Below are positions 52,509-61,904 of a stretch of 64,000 bases of DNA, in pieces. The first letter of the stretch is position 1. Each line of letters begins with the position of its first letter. A model generated the notes under the pieces. That model was not told where the DNA came from, did not search any database, and was given only the letters and a program-made list of their open reading frames with translations. This stretch comes from Vibrio aquaticus (GTDB lineage Bacteria; Pseudomonadota; Gammaproteobacteria; Enterobacterales; Vibrionaceae), in the NCBI RefSeq assembly GCF_003970385.1, contig NZ_RXZH01000009.1, positions 1 to 64,000 of the forward strand, written 5' to 3'. Both the position numbers and the translations under genes were made by a program.

Positions 52509-53729
52509 ATGCCAAATTTTCACTATCAGGGACGCAGCGCAGACGGGGCATCGGTTTCGGGGCAAGTTGATGCGCCGAATGAAGATGCTGTCATCGAGCA
52601 ATTGATGAATAAAGGGATAATCCCGATCTCCATCAAAGTGGGGAGTGGAAAAAGCCTACTTGAGATCGATTTAAAAGAACTCTTTACGCCTGCGGTTCCT
52701 CTCGAAGTTTTAGTTATTTTCTGTCGTCAGTTATACAGTTTGACCAAAGCGGGTGTGCCATTATTGCGCTCGATGAAAGGTTTGAGCCAAAACAGCGCAA
52801 ACAAGCAGATGCAAGAGGCACTCGAAGATGTGACTCAAGAGCTGACGAATGGTCGTAGCCTATCAAGCTCGATGCAAATGTTTCCTAAAGTCTTTAGTCC
52901 GTTGTTTGTGTCGATGATCCATGTTGGCGAAAACACCGGTCGTCTCGATGAAGCCTTGCTTCAACTTGCCAACTACTATGAACAAGAGGTTGAAACACGT
53001 AAGCGAATTAAAACCGCCATGCGCTACCCGACTTTTGTCATCAGTTTCATTTTGGTCGCAATGTTCATTCTCAACGTCAAGGTTATCCCACAGTTCTCTA
53101 GTATGTTTGCCCGTTTTGGTGTGGATCTCCCGCTGCCGACTCGGATTTTGATGGCAACCTCTGAGTTTTTTGTCAACTACTGGTTGATGATGGTCGGGAT
53201 GATGGTGGGTGCTGCCTTTGGTTTTCGAGCTTGGTTGAATACGGCCAATGGACGAGAAAAGTGGGACAAGTTTCGTTTGCGAATGCCAGTGGTTGGAGAG
53301 TTAATTAACCGTGCTCAATTATCGCGCTTTTCACGTACGTTTGCTTTGATGTTAAAAGCGGGTGTGCCGCTCAACCAATCATTGGCTTTGTCTGCGGAAG
53401 CTTTGGGCAATAAGTTCCTAGAGAACCGATTAATGGAAATGAAGTCCTCTATTGAGGCCGGTGGAACCATATCATCGACCGCGATCAACAGTGGCGTTTT
53501 TACCCCACTTGTTATTCAAATGATCAGCGTGGGTGAAGAAACTGGACGAATCGATGAGCTCTTGTTGGAAGTGGCTGATTTCTATGACAGAGAAGTAGAC
53601 TACGATCTAAAGACTCTAACGGCGCGTATTGAGCCAATTTTGTTGGTGATTGTTGCGGGTATGGTACTGATCTTAGCATTGGGTATTTTCTTGCCGATGT
53701 GGGGAATGTTGGATGCCATCAAAGGCTAG
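52509..53729 (+). CDS. mshG: MSHA inner-membrane platform protein MshG
   Basis: A 406-residue PilC/GspF-family protein. Two homologous cytoplasmic helical domains are visible (FCRQLYSLTKAGVPLLRSMKGL and FSRTFALMLKAGVPLNQSLALS), each followed by VGENTGRLDEAL or VGEETGRIDELL. Three membrane helices lie near 170-190, 218-238 and 378-398. The platform couples MshE rotation to pilin addition. It starts 8 bp after mshE and overlaps mshF by 17 bases. Confidence 0.96.
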   Translation: MPNFHYQGRSADGASVSGQVDAPNEDAVIEQLMNKGIIPISIKVGSGKSLLEIDLKELFTPAVPLEVLVIFCRQLYSLTKAGVPLLRSMKGLSQNSANKQMQEALEDVTQELTNGRSLSSSMQMFPKVFSPLFVSMIHVGENTGRLDEALLQLANYYEQEVETRKRIKTAMRYPTFVISFILVAMFILNVKVIPQFSSMFARFGVDLPLPTRILMATSEFFVNYWLMMVGMMVGAAFGFRAWLNTANGREKWDKFRLRMPVVGELINRAQLSRFSRTFALMLKAGVPLNQSLALSAEALGNKFLENRLMEMKSSIEAGGTISSTAINSGVFTPLVIQMISVGEETGRIDELLLEVADFYDREVDYDLKTLTARIEPILLVIVAGMVLILALGIFLPMWGMLDAIKG

Positions 53730-54192
53730 TCTTATTGCTAACCTTGAACGTTCGCGTTTGGTTATTTGGCTTCTGGTTGTGATTGTCTTAGTGATGAGCT
53801 TTTTGATTACGTGGCAAAATGTAGAACGAGAAGCCAACGATACAGCATTTTTGGTAGCGAGTAAGCGAGTCATTGAGCGTGCCAACTATTATAAACAACA
53901 GTGGCTTTTATCTGGGCAGCAAGCTCAAGTGGAATTGGATGGGGAAATAGTGCACTTTTCTCCATCAGGGTGGGTACTACCTGCGTCTCGCGAGCAGGAA
54001 TATGACTGCTCGGCGTGGTTAGAGATGTTGTATCCCGATGAGGAAATCTTGGGTGATACGCCAATAGAAATTGAGAGTGATTTTATTAATTCCGAATATC
54101 AATGTCACTACTTATATAAACAGGATCGATTTATGTCTATCGGACTGATAGACAACAAGTTTTTTGTTAAAGTCGGTTTTTTGGCGAATTGA
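53713..54192 (+). CDS. mshF: MSHA biogenesis protein MshF
   Basis: A 159-residue protein with one N-terminal membrane helix (about 16-36, VIWLLVVIVLVMSFLITW) and a small periplasmic domain with a possible disulfide (C95 and C132). It lacks a prepilin cleavage motif, so it is not a pilin. It corresponds to MshF by position. The exact role is unknown; it may fit among the alignment proteins. Overlap with mshG implies coupling. It is the last gene of the secretion half of the locus. Confidence 0.82.
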   Translation: MPSKASLIANLERSRLVIWLLVVIVLVMSFLITWQNVEREANDTAFLVASKRVIERANYYKQQWLLSGQQAQVELDGEIVHFSPSGWVLPASREQEYDCSAWLEMLYPDEEILGDTPIEIESDFINSEYQCHYLYKQDRFMSIGLIDNKFFVKVGFLAN

Positions 54193-54234
54193 TTTTTTGA
54201 CGTATTGAGTAGTAGCGCAATTGTATATTTTCCG

Positions 54235-54240
54235 TATAAT
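54235..54240 (+). promoter_or_regulatory. Candidate promoter of the pilin operon (mshB onward)
   Basis: TATAAT lies 31 bp upstream of the mshB ATG in an AT-rich gap. No good -35 box is at 17-bp spacing. In V. cholerae a separate promoter for the structural genes is known between mshF and mshB, which agrees with this place. Confidence 0.4.
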
Positions 54241-54271
54241 ACGGTGTACTAAAAAGTGAGTGTTGATTATT

Positions 54272-54838
54272 ATGTTTAACAAACAATCAGGTTTTTCATT
54301 AGTTGAGCTAGTGGTCGTGATCGTGGTAGTTGGGTTATTGGCCGTTGCTGCATTGCCTCGCTTTTTAGACGTGACCGATGAAGCGAAAAAAGCCAGCGTA
54401 GAAGGTGTTGCCGGCGGTTTTGCAACCGGCGTGCTATCAGCGCGAGCTCAGTGGGAAGCTGAAGCACGACCATCGGTGACGTTAAATGGCGTGACTCGCA
54501 ATACTGTGAATTATGATGGTGTTGATTTTTGGTTAACCAGTTCAACGCAAAGCGGTGGTGATTTCCGTGATGGTTATCCTTACGCACTGAACAATGACAA
54601 CAGCAGTTTTCCTACTAGTCTAACGGATACTGCGTGTATCGATCTGATGGAAAACTTATTACAGAATCCTCCTCGTGTTGGCACTGTTGCTGAAGCAGAG
54701 TCGGACTCGAATTTAAAATATTCTGCACAAGCTGATAATGGCGCTTCAACGTGTACTTATGTACAAAAAGAAGGTAACAGCGATCATCAGTTTGTCTATG
54801 AAATCGAAACTGGTCGTGTGACCGTAACGTTGCAGTAA
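54272..54838 (+). CDS. mshB: MSHA minor pilin MshB
   Basis: A 188-residue type IV prepilin. The prepilin-peptidase site is short: MFNKQSG cut before F8, then SLVELVVVIVVVGLLAVAALP with the conserved Glu at mature position 5. The C-terminal globular part has a disulfide pair (CIDLMENLLQN to CTYVQ). It probably joins a priming or tip complex. The ATG at 54272 is used; GTG at 54260 would lengthen the leader. It lies 79 bp after mshF and 34 bp before mshA. Confidence 0.93.
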   Translation: MFNKQSGFSLVELVVVIVVVGLLAVAALPRFLDVTDEAKKASVEGVAGGFATGVLSARAQWEAEARPSVTLNGVTRNTVNYDGVDFWLTSSTQSGGDFRDGYPYALNNDNSSFPTSLTDTACIDLMENLLQNPPRVGTVAEAESDSNLKYSAQADNGASTCTYVQKEGNSDHQFVYEIETGRVTVTLQ

Positions 54839-54872
54839 TTCTGCAAATATTAAACATAGAGAGAGTTAAACT

Positions 54873-55337
54873 ATGAAAAGACAAGGCGGTTTCACCCTAA
54901 TCGAACTAGTGGTGGTAATTGTTATTCTTGGTATTCTTGCAGTAACTGCAGCGCCACGTTTCCTTAACCTGCAAGATGATGCGCGTCAAGCTTCTCTTCA
55001 AGGCCTAAAAGGTGCAATTGATGGCGCTGCGGGTATTGTTTACGGCAAATCGGCAATTGAAGGCGAAGAGGCAATTAGTTCTGGTGTGGACGTTGAGGGT
55101 ATTACTACCGCTTTTGGTTATCCTACAGCTAATGATGCTGGTATTGGTGCAGCAGTCGTTGGTCTGAGTGATGACTGGACAGTTGTAGCAAGCACCGCTG
55201 ATACTAGTATCTCATACAGTTTCAACGGCACTGCTGTTGGCGCTACGGAATGTATCGTTACATACACCCAAGCAACGGGAACTACAGCTGATACGGCTGC
55301 TGGTGCCGAAGTTGTTTTAGGTAACGGTTGTAACTAA
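54873..55337 (+). CDS. mshA: MSHA major pilin MshA
   Basis: A 154-residue prepilin. The leader MKRQGG is cut before F7, followed by TLIELVVVIVILGILAVTAAP with Glu5 of the mature protein. The C-terminal disulfide loop runs from C129 to C153, the second Cys lying next to the C-terminus (GNGCN). Codon bias is stronger than in neighbouring genes, as expected for the main subunit. AGAGAG is the RBS. A terminator follows, so mshA mRNA should be more abundant than the genes downstream. Confidence 0.96.
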   Translation: MKRQGGFTLIELVVVIVILGILAVTAAPRFLNLQDDARQASLQGLKGAIDGAAGIVYGKSAIEGEEAISSGVDVEGITTAFGYPTANDAGIGAAVVGLSDDWTVVASTADTSISYSFNGTAVGATECIVTYTQATGTTADTAAGAEVVLGNGCN

Positions 55338-55354
55338 TCGAATTTCTATATGAT

Positions 55355-55381
55355 AAAGGCCAGCACTCGCTGGCCTTTTTG
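55355..55381 (+). terminator. Terminator or attenuator after mshA
   Basis: A perfect 10-bp stem (55355-55364 with 55369-55378) with loop ACTC is followed by TTTTTGTT. It lies 17 bp after the mshA stop. Since mshC-Q follow on the same strand, it probably lets only part of the transcripts continue. Confidence 0.9.
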
Positions 55382-55448
55382 TTATCTAAATCTCGCCCAA
55401 AAGTTTATAAAAGTAACTGAAAAACAACAGTTCTAAGCTTAACTGATA

Positions 55449-55454
55449 TATAAT
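55449..55454 (+). promoter_or_regulatory. Candidate -10 element upstream of mshC
   Basis: TATAAT lies 24 bp upstream of mshC, after the mshA terminator. No good -35 is visible. It could restart transcription for mshCDOPQ, but support is weak. Confidence 0.3.
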
Positions 55455-55478
55455 CTAACCATACGTACACCTTGGTAT

Positions 55479-55958
55479 ATGGATATGATTAGGTTGAAAA
55501 CGTCAGGCTTTACACTGATTGAATTGATTATAGTAATCATACTGCTAGCGATAGTTTCTGCTTATGCAGCAAGTCGGTATATTGGTCAAGATAGTTTCGC
55601 CGCTTTTGTCGCCCAAGAACAAGTCATTTCCGTGATTCGCCAAGTTCAAGTCAACCGCATGCAATCGAATGTCGAAGCGCTCTCTGGCAATACAAATTTC
55701 ACCTTAGCTATTCAAAGCGATTGTATCGGCTCTCAAAATGCCTGTGCCTTGCGCAGTGAAACTCGCAGTGATTGGGTTTCTATGAATGGCTTAACATTTA
55801 GTGCGTCTCCCGCCCTTAACCTTGTCGAGTTTGATTTGCTTGGGAACCCAACAGGATTGACAGGCACCTCCATCGACATTGCTATTCAGTCTGTCTCCGA
55901 GCAGTGCATCGTGACCATTAATGCACAAGGCTATGTGTCACAAGGCGGTTGTTCATGA
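55479..55958 (+). CDS. mshC: MSHA minor pilin MshC
   Basis: A 159-residue prepilin-like protein with MDMIRLKTSG cut before FTLIELIIVIILLAIVSAYAA. The globular domain has Cys pairs (C84/C91 and C145/C158). An ATG two codons later is an equal candidate start. Minor pilins of this type prime polymerisation and sit at the pilus tip. Its stop overlaps the mshD ATG (ATGA). Confidence 0.92.
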   Translation: MDMIRLKTSGFTLIELIIVIILLAIVSAYAASRYIGQDSFAAFVAQEQVISVIRQVQVNRMQSNVEALSGNTNFTLAIQSDCIGSQNACALRSETRSDWVSMNGLTFSASPALNLVEFDLLGNPTGLTGTSIDIAIQSVSEQCIVTINAQGYVSQGGCS

Positions 55959-56494
55959 ATCGCCTCAAGGGTTTTACACTGATTGAAAGCGTGATTGTCA
56001 TTGTCATTATGGGAATTGCCATGCTGACAATCACTTCCTTCTTAGTTCCTCAAATTACGCGTTCAGCGGATCCTCACTATCAAACCCGAGCGGCGGCTTT
56101 AGGCCAAAGTGCGATGTCGATGATTCTAGCTCGCGGGTTCGATCAGCAGAGTGACTTTATTGGTGGAGCGATTCGTTGCTCGTCATCTGATATTGGTTCA
56201 ACCAATTGCACCGGCACCACGGGCTCATCGATTCCACTCGGCCCTGATAGTGGTGAAACAATTGCCACTTACAATGATGTTGATGACTACATAGGGTGTT
56301 GGGAACCAAACGGAACCAATTCTTGTCAGGACCTCAATTTACTTGTCGGAGACTCTGCAACCACGTACCACAACGTTCGCCTTGATGTTGAAGTCGTTTA
56401 CCAAGATGCACCGAGCCTAAAGCAAATTACCATGACGGTATCTGCGAGTAATCAACAGCCACTCACGTTTGTTGCTTTAAGGGGGAACTACTGA
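55955..56494 (+). CDS. mshD: MSHA minor pilin MshD
   Basis: A 179-residue prepilin-like protein: MNRLKG cut before FTLIESVIVIVIMGIAMLTI with the conserved Glu at +5. The C-terminal part has two cysteine pairs (in IRCSSSDIGSTNC and GCWEPNGTNSC). The ATG overlaps the mshC stop. Its own stop overlaps the mshO ATG by one base, so translation is coupled along the minor-pilin genes. Confidence 0.92.
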   Translation: MNRLKGFTLIESVIVIVIMGIAMLTITSFLVPQITRSADPHYQTRAAALGQSAMSMILARGFDQQSDFIGGAIRCSSSDIGSTNCTGTTGSSIPLGPDSGETIATYNDVDDYIGCWEPNGTNSCQDLNLLVGDSATTYHNVRLDVEVVYQDAPSLKQITMTVSASNQQPLTFVALRGNY

Positions 56495-57198
56495 TGAAGC
56501 GCTTTGGTTTTACCCTTATCGAGATGGTCATCACTTTGATTGTAGGCAGTATCTTAGTTTTGGGTATTGCAGGGTTTGTTGAGCTCGGCGCAAAGGGCTA
56601 TAGCGATACCATTGAACGGCAGCGATTACAAACTCAAGCGAAGTTTGTGCTTGAAAAAATGTCACGAGAAGTGAGGCATGCTGTACCGAACATCTTTACT
56701 TCAACAGGAAGCTGCATCTCCTTTTATCCCATCACTTATTCAGGCTTTTATCGAGTGTCTGGACAGGACATTGAGTTCATTGTTGGGCAGAATGAGTCAC
56801 TTGATCCTGCTGACTTTGCTAACCTGTCGATGATCATTAATCCAACGACTCAACTTTCCTCGGCTAACAACCTATTTGCATTTAATGATTTCACGCTGTC
56901 ACAGCAAAATGACCGATTTATCCTATCTGGAGCGGCAAGCACATTAGTTGGTCAGTCGGTGGCGAATCGTCAGTATATCTTTGATGCTTCTGCTGGCGGG
57001 CAGGTAAATTACTGTATTAACAATGCTCGCATTACCAGAAATGACACACCGTTATCTGACCCTATCGTGAGCGGTTTTTTGGATTATCTGCCTGCCAATG
57101 TGCAAATGAATGGTTTGGTACGCCTGAACCTCATTTTTACTCAGCAAGGTGAAACAACCAGTTTCCAGCAAGATATACAGGTGCTCAATGTCCCATAA
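56494..57198 (+). CDS. mshO: MSHA minor pilin MshO
   Basis: A 234-residue GspJ/PilW-like prepilin: MKRFG cut before FTLIEMVITLIVGSILVLGIAG with Glu at +5. The large C-terminal domain has two cysteines (in GSCISFYPI and VNYCINNARI). GspJ-type subunits sit in the tip complex. Start and stop overlap its neighbours. GGGGGAA upstream is the RBS. Confidence 0.9.
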   Translation: MKRFGFTLIEMVITLIVGSILVLGIAGFVELGAKGYSDTIERQRLQTQAKFVLEKMSREVRHAVPNIFTSTGSCISFYPITYSGFYRVSGQDIEFIVGQNESLDPADFANLSMIINPTTQLSSANNLFAFNDFTLSQQNDRFILSGAASTLVGQSVANRQYIFDASAGGQVNYCINNARITRNDTPLSDPIVSGFLDYLPANVQMNGLVRLNLIFTQQGETTSFQQDIQVLNVP

Positions 57199-57619
57199 AA
57201 AGAATCAGCAGCAAGGTAATCTTTATATTGTTGTGGTGTTTGTTCTTGTCGTGATGGGTTTTCTCGCTACCTCATTAATGCGAATCGAATGGTCGAATAA
57301 TGATGCCCACAACCGAGATGTGCTAGGGACTCAGGCATGGTTACTCAGTCAGTCGCTTAATGAGTATGTGTTAACGCAATTCTACCCACTCAATCAAGCC
57401 GCGGATGTCGCGGGTAACTGCGAACCTCTAGAGCCAACAATCATTACTGGGGCAGAAAGCTTGTTGGCAACGGTTCCTCAGTGCGGTGAGTTACAATTAA
57501 GTTGTAATGAAATTGGAACACTCGGCGACTTAAGTTACTTTAAAGTGGAAGCGAGAGTCACTTGTGGCTCAGGGGTATTCCAAGTCGAGCGCAGTCAAGA
57601 AGTATGGGTGAGGGAGTAA
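57188..57619 (+). CDS. mshP: MSHA biogenesis protein MshP (PilX-like)
   Basis: A 143-residue protein. The N-terminal MSHKKNQQQG is followed by a hydrophobic helix NLYIVVVFVLVVMGFLATSLM (11-31). This resembles a prepilin but lacks Phe at +1 and Glu at +5, like PilX/GspK-type subunits. Four cysteines (NCEP, QCGEL, SCNE, TCGS) probably form two disulfides. The ATG overlaps mshO by 11 bases, with AGGTG as RBS. Confidence 0.87.
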   Translation: MSHKKNQQQGNLYIVVVFVLVVMGFLATSLMRIEWSNNDAHNRDVLGTQAWLLSQSLNEYVLTQFYPLNQAADVAGNCEPLEPTIITGAESLLATVPQCGELQLSCNEIGTLGDLSYFKVEARVTCGSGVFQVERSQEVWVRE

Positions 57620-57624
57620 CAAGC

Positions 57625-60600
57625 ATGAACAAGTATCTTTATTTATTATTATTGTTGTTTGCTTTTCCTTCTTATGCGGACTTTAGTGCGTCGGAGTGTA
57701 CAGGCTTACACAGTAATAAAGATTTTTCCGTTTGGTTCCAGTTAGCGCCTGCCACAAATAATGACAATGTCATCGCTTCCAAAAAAAAGGGTCAGAACCC
57801 AATGACCTTGTGGACAAACAGTGCCTCGACTTCTGTTATTAATGATCAGGAAACCTCTCCTGGAAACAACTACGAAGTATTGCTCACCTATACGCACCAA
57901 TCGAATAAAACAGGAAAGCTGCGTTACTACCTAGAACAGAATGGTGCCTGGGTCCTTATTGATAGTGAAGATGCGAATCTGAGTAGTATCAATGCGGCAG
58001 ACATAAAAGTGACTGAAGGGGGCGGTGTTAGTGATCTCAAATGTGATGACGATGTCGAGTTCCCTGAAATCCCGCCAGAGTTCAGTAATGATGCGGTTTA
58101 TGAATTTGGCGTAGCGAGCTGTGCGGGCGGTGAGTGTGATATCGATTTCCAGAAAGACTACCAAATTACTCCTCTTGTGTTTGTTATGCCGACAGTCGAT
58201 CAAAACGCGCTTGATGATGATGCACCGGCGACGCTATACGTACAAAGCGTTTCAAGGCAAGGAGCAACGATCAGGCAAGAGGCCGCGTTGTCGATTGACT
58301 CGAATGGACAACCCTGGAATAGCCAACCTATGACTGAGGTCAGTTATTTCATTATGGAGCCGGGAACGCAAGAAATTGGTGGGCACCGCGTAGTCGCGGG
58401 GCATGTCTCCACTAAAGCCAAAGCGGCGCGTTTTAGTGGCAATAGCTCGAAAAGTGTGAATTTTTCGGATTTTGGTTTTAGCTCGTTTAGCCAGACTCCT
58501 ATTGTACTGCACCAATTGCAGTCTAAAAACAATTCAAACTGGGAAACCTCCGGTCAGCTTAGTCCAAACAGAACAAGAGTAAGGCTGTTTGTTGAATTAG
58601 GCGCATCTTCGAACACGATCAGCAGCAATGAAAAAATTGCCTTTTTAGCCGCTGAGCCAACAAGCCAACCGGTGACGGATGGAGAGTTTAAATTTGAATT
58701 TGGTACCAATCGTTCTGTCTCCCAAGGAGAGTCTACAGCGGTTCGAGACGGTTGCCGTGTGATGCGTTCTACCAGTGTTTCCGAACTTGATGGCATTATC
58801 CTTAAGAAGCAAGAAAGGGCCGGTTCGCATGGCGGATGGCTGCGTCGCTGCCGTATAGAAGATAATCAATACAGTGTTGTCATGGATGAAGACAACACAA
58901 GGCGCGGACACATTGTTGAAGATATTGGTTACTTTGCGTTTGAAAAGCAGTCTTTAGGCATTGATGTCTGTTCTTATGTACCAGATGGCCTTCAAACCAA
59001 TAATTACACAGGGACGCCACCTGAGCCATATGGTGCCTTTACAACCATAACTACTCACCTTGGTGAAGAAAATAAGATCTATCCATCAAGCAATGACCCT
59101 CAATATTCATTTAGCTCGTTTTCACTAAACAGCTCATTATGTGATTACCCAAATGGGACGACTGGGGCTTGTACATTCGATGCGACGAAAACATTCGACA
59201 CTTTACCCATGCCGACTCAGGGCTATACCCACGGTACTAATGATCTAACCTGTGACGATGGTGATGTGTGTCAGCTAGCAAGTGGTCGTCACAAAGACAT
59301 CATCATAAAAGAAAATGCTAGATTGCAATTGACGGGTGGGGAGTATTGGCTCAACGAACTGAAATTTGCGGAGCAAAATGCGCAAATTGAAGTACTGGCA
59401 CCGAGTGTTGTTCACTACAAAAAAATGTATTTCGAAAAGAAAAACGTCAGAGTGAACGTCAATGGTAATAGCCAAGAGCTGTTATTTATTGGTCATGGGC
59501 AAGACTCAGCCATTGAAATTCCTGATCTGGGTGGCGATATGAACTACCAGCTTCATGCCTTTTTCTATGTGGACCCTCGAGCAACCAATGCGACCAATGG
59601 TTTTATCGTCAATGGTAACAATAATGAATTTCATGGTGGCATTACCGCAAACAGTATTGCAATAAGTGGCATCAAAAATAAGTTCTACCCACAAAGCTGT
59701 CAGCCAACGCCTCCTGACCCCGAAGTTGAGCGTATCGAGATCAAGCCTTTTAACTATCATCTAACCTGTGAATCGTCACCAGCAGACATCGTCGAAGTGC
59801 ATGTCTTTGACAAAGATAATAATTATGTCTCAGGAAAAGTCCCATCACTTGTTGAAACAAGCGGGAATAGTCTGGGGATCACGTTCCTTTCTGAATCCAA
59901 TGGTATCGCTCAATATCGGGTAACCAAAAACAATGCCGGTAATATTGGAGATTACCCACTGACGGCTTCTCTAACTTTGTCGGATGGCTCAACGGTGACC
60001 GATCAAGATGAAATCAAATATGTGCCATATAAGTTCGAAGTCGATGATCAATACATTACCGCAGGCGAGAACAACCAAGTCACCGTGTCGGTTAAGGCGT
60101 GCAGTAACAATGGCCAGCTCATCAACCTTGGTTACACGGGGTCGCCTACTTCTGCGTTCAGCTATAACCAGCCGAGTATCACACCGATTGCGGACGATTT
60201 AGATTTTACCGCCAATTTATCAGACTCGAATCGCCTGGCAGATTTAACATTCAAAGAATCAGGCCATATTACGGTTCAGATTGAAGATCCTAATTTTGTC
60301 TGTGATGAGGATTTGTGTCCATCAGAAGGCGGTGCATTAAAAGGTCAATTCGATGTCTATGCAAGGCCTTGGAAAATAGCGATTTGTGATGTGAAAGAGT
60401 CTGCTGACGATACCAATCAGAATCCAGCAACCACCACTGGAACGCCAGGTTTCATTCCGTCAGGGCATGCCTTTAACATCAATTATCGACCGATTGTTCA
60501 CCCTGATTCAAAAGGTACAGCCACTGACGAATGTGTTTATCCATTAACGGGTAACTACGCACTAGATAACGGTCCATTGGAGTTAAGTTATCAGATAGCC

Positions 60601-61752
60601 TATCCAACCAGTGGCGCGGAGCTAGGTTCGGTAACACCAAGTACGGTGCCATCGTTTAGCAGCTCTTCAATCCTTAATATTGAACATACTTGGAATGAAG
60701 TAGGGACGATTGAATTTCAAACGGGTGCGACGTACCTAACCATGACGTTAGATAATGATACGCAAAACATTGGCCGCTTCTATCCAGCTCGTTTTAATAT
60801 TGAATTGTCTGATTGGACTGCACCCACTTCTCAAGGTGGAATTGCCTATCTCGACCAGCCTTACATAAACAGTGAAGTCAGCGTTGCGCCATTCTCACTT
60901 GGTGCGACAGAGGCACTAAAAAACTATCACTTGTTTGCTCCTAGCTTATTGGCCGGTTTCAATTTGAGCCAAGATGATGACATCGACAGTGAGTTGAGTT
61001 TCGACCTCTCAGGAGGAAGTTGGAGCGCTGATAGTGATGGGCACTCTCGTTGGTTGGTGAGTGATAGTAATGCGTTGTTACAGAGAAACTACACTTCAGC
61101 CTCACCGCTGATCAGTGAAGAGAATGGTCCTTTCAATACCAGTGATACCAATTCGACAACGACGGATTTTGGTTTAGAGATCACCTCTGGCGCAGATCCT
61201 GTTTCGTTTAATGAAACTAGCGCTGTGCTCGAACAGGTGTTCCCAAATCAGCCCCCAGCTCGTTATGGACGTATGGTGTTGGACAGTGTCGGAGGAACAA
61301 CCACTGATAACTTATCGGTTCCACTGCGAGTCGAGTTTTGGAACGGCAATGGATTTGAAACCAATACGCAAGATTCAGCGACGTCATTGGCAACACCAGA
61401 CAGTCATATCTGTAAGCAAGTTTTATGGAGTGATGGTTCAAGCTCTGATTCATCACTCTCTGGTTCGTCTTCCGCACCGTGGGAACATGTGGATAATGGT
61501 GTGAGTGATGACGTTACCGCGAACCCTGATTCAAGCGGTATTCGAGAACAAATTCAATTCTGGATGAGGCTCGGAGCAGATCGACCATCTGGTATCTCAT
61601 CAGGTTGTGCGAGCACTTTGGCACAGCCGTGGTTGCAATACAATTGGCGTAACTTAGGTGATGAAGATCCTTCCACGGTTGTTACCTTTGGTATCTATCG
61701 CGGTAACGATCGAGTGATCTTCCGTGGAGAACCCGGGCTAACAGGACAATAA
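57625..61752 (+). CDS. mshQ: MshQ, very large exported MSHA-locus protein
   Basis: A 1375-residue protein with signal peptide 1-18 (FPSYA then DFSA). Regions: an N-terminal LamG-like beta domain (about 20-135), a beta region with paired cysteines (160-450), a Gly/Asn-rich beta-solenoid-like part (about 545-690, LQLTGGEYWLNELKFAEQNAQIEVLAP), Ig-like domains (700-890) and a C-terminal DUF6701-type domain (about 930-1375, ending IYRGNDRVIFRGEPG). This is a PilY1-like or adhesin-like architecture in size and locus position, though without PilY1 sequence. GGGAG precedes the ATG. It is the last msh gene. Confidence 0.88.
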   Translation: MNKYLYLLLLLFAFPSYADFSASECTGLHSNKDFSVWFQLAPATNNDNVIASKKKGQNPMTLWTNSASTSVINDQETSPGNNYEVLLTYTHQSNKTGKLRYYLEQNGAWVLIDSEDANLSSINAADIKVTEGGGVSDLKCDDDVEFPEIPPEFSNDAVYEFGVASCAGGECDIDFQKDYQITPLVFVMPTVDQNALDDDAPATLYVQSVSRQGATIRQEAALSIDSNGQPWNSQPMTEVSYFIMEPGTQEIGGHRVVAGHVSTKAKAARFSGNSSKSVNFSDFGFSSFSQTPIVLHQLQSKNNSNWETSGQLSPNRTRVRLFVELGASSNTISSNEKIAFLAAEPTSQPVTDGEFKFEFGTNRSVSQGESTAVRDGCRVMRSTSVSELDGIILKKQERAGSHGGWLRRCRIEDNQYSVVMDEDNTRRGHIVEDIGYFAFEKQSLGIDVCSYVPDGLQTNNYTGTPPEPYGAFTTITTHLGEENKIYPSSNDPQYSFSSFSLNSSLCDYPNGTTGACTFDATKTFDTLPMPTQGYTHGTNDLTCDDGDVCQLASGRHKDIIIKENARLQLTGGEYWLNELKFAEQNAQIEVLAPSVVHYKKMYFEKKNVRVNVNGNSQELLFIGHGQDSAIEIPDLGGDMNYQLHAFFYVDPRATNATNGFIVNGNNNEFHGGITANSIAISGIKNKFYPQSCQPTPPDPEVERIEIKPFNYHLTCESSPADIVEVHVFDKDNNYVSGKVPSLVETSGNSLGITFLSESNGIAQYRVTKNNAGNIGDYPLTASLTLSDGSTVTDQDEIKYVPYKFEVDDQYITAGENNQVTVSVKACSNNGQLINLGYTGSPTSAFSYNQPSITPIADDLDFTANLSDSNRLADLTFKESGHITVQIEDPNFVCDEDLCPSEGGALKGQFDVYARPWKIAICDVKESADDTNQNPATTTGTPGFIPSGHAFNINYRPIVHPDSKGTATDECVYPLTGNYALDNGPLELSYQIAYPTSGAELGSVTPSTVPSFSSSSILNIEHTWNEVGTIEFQTGATYLTMTLDNDTQNIGRFYPARFNIELSDWTAPTSQGGIAYLDQPYINSEVSVAPFSLGATEALKNYHLFAPSLLAGFNLSQDDDIDSELSFDLSGGSWSADSDGHSRWLVSDSNALLQRNYTSASPLISEENGPFNTSDTNSTTTDFGLEITSGADPVSFNETSAVLEQVFPNQPPARYGRMVLDSVGGTTTDNLSVPLRVEFWNGNGFETNTQDSATSLATPDSHICKQVLWSDGSSSDSSLSGSSSAPWEHVDNGVSDDVTANPDSSGIREQIQFWMRLGADRPSGISSGCASTLAQPWLQYNWRNLGDEDPSTVVTFGIYRGNDRVIFRGEPGLTGQ

Positions 61753-61823
61753 TTTTTGTCATTTTTCCTGCTTAAGTAAGGAATCTGTTAGAAATTGCGG
61801 GTTTCAGTCCATGTTTAGACTTC

Positions 61824-61850
61824 AATGCCTTGCTGTGACGGCAAGGCATT
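61824..61850 (+). repeat. 10-bp perfect hairpin between mshQ and mreB
   Basis: AATGCCTTGC (61824-61833) pairs with GCAAGGCATT (61841-61850) around TGTGACG. No T-tract follows, so termination would be inefficient or of another kind. It lies 71 bp after the mshQ stop and 54 bp before mreB. Confidence 0.6.
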
Positions 61851-61904
61851 GGTACATTTAGTGCAATTTTCTATCTTATAATTCTTTCAGGACGAGCGAA
61901 GAAT

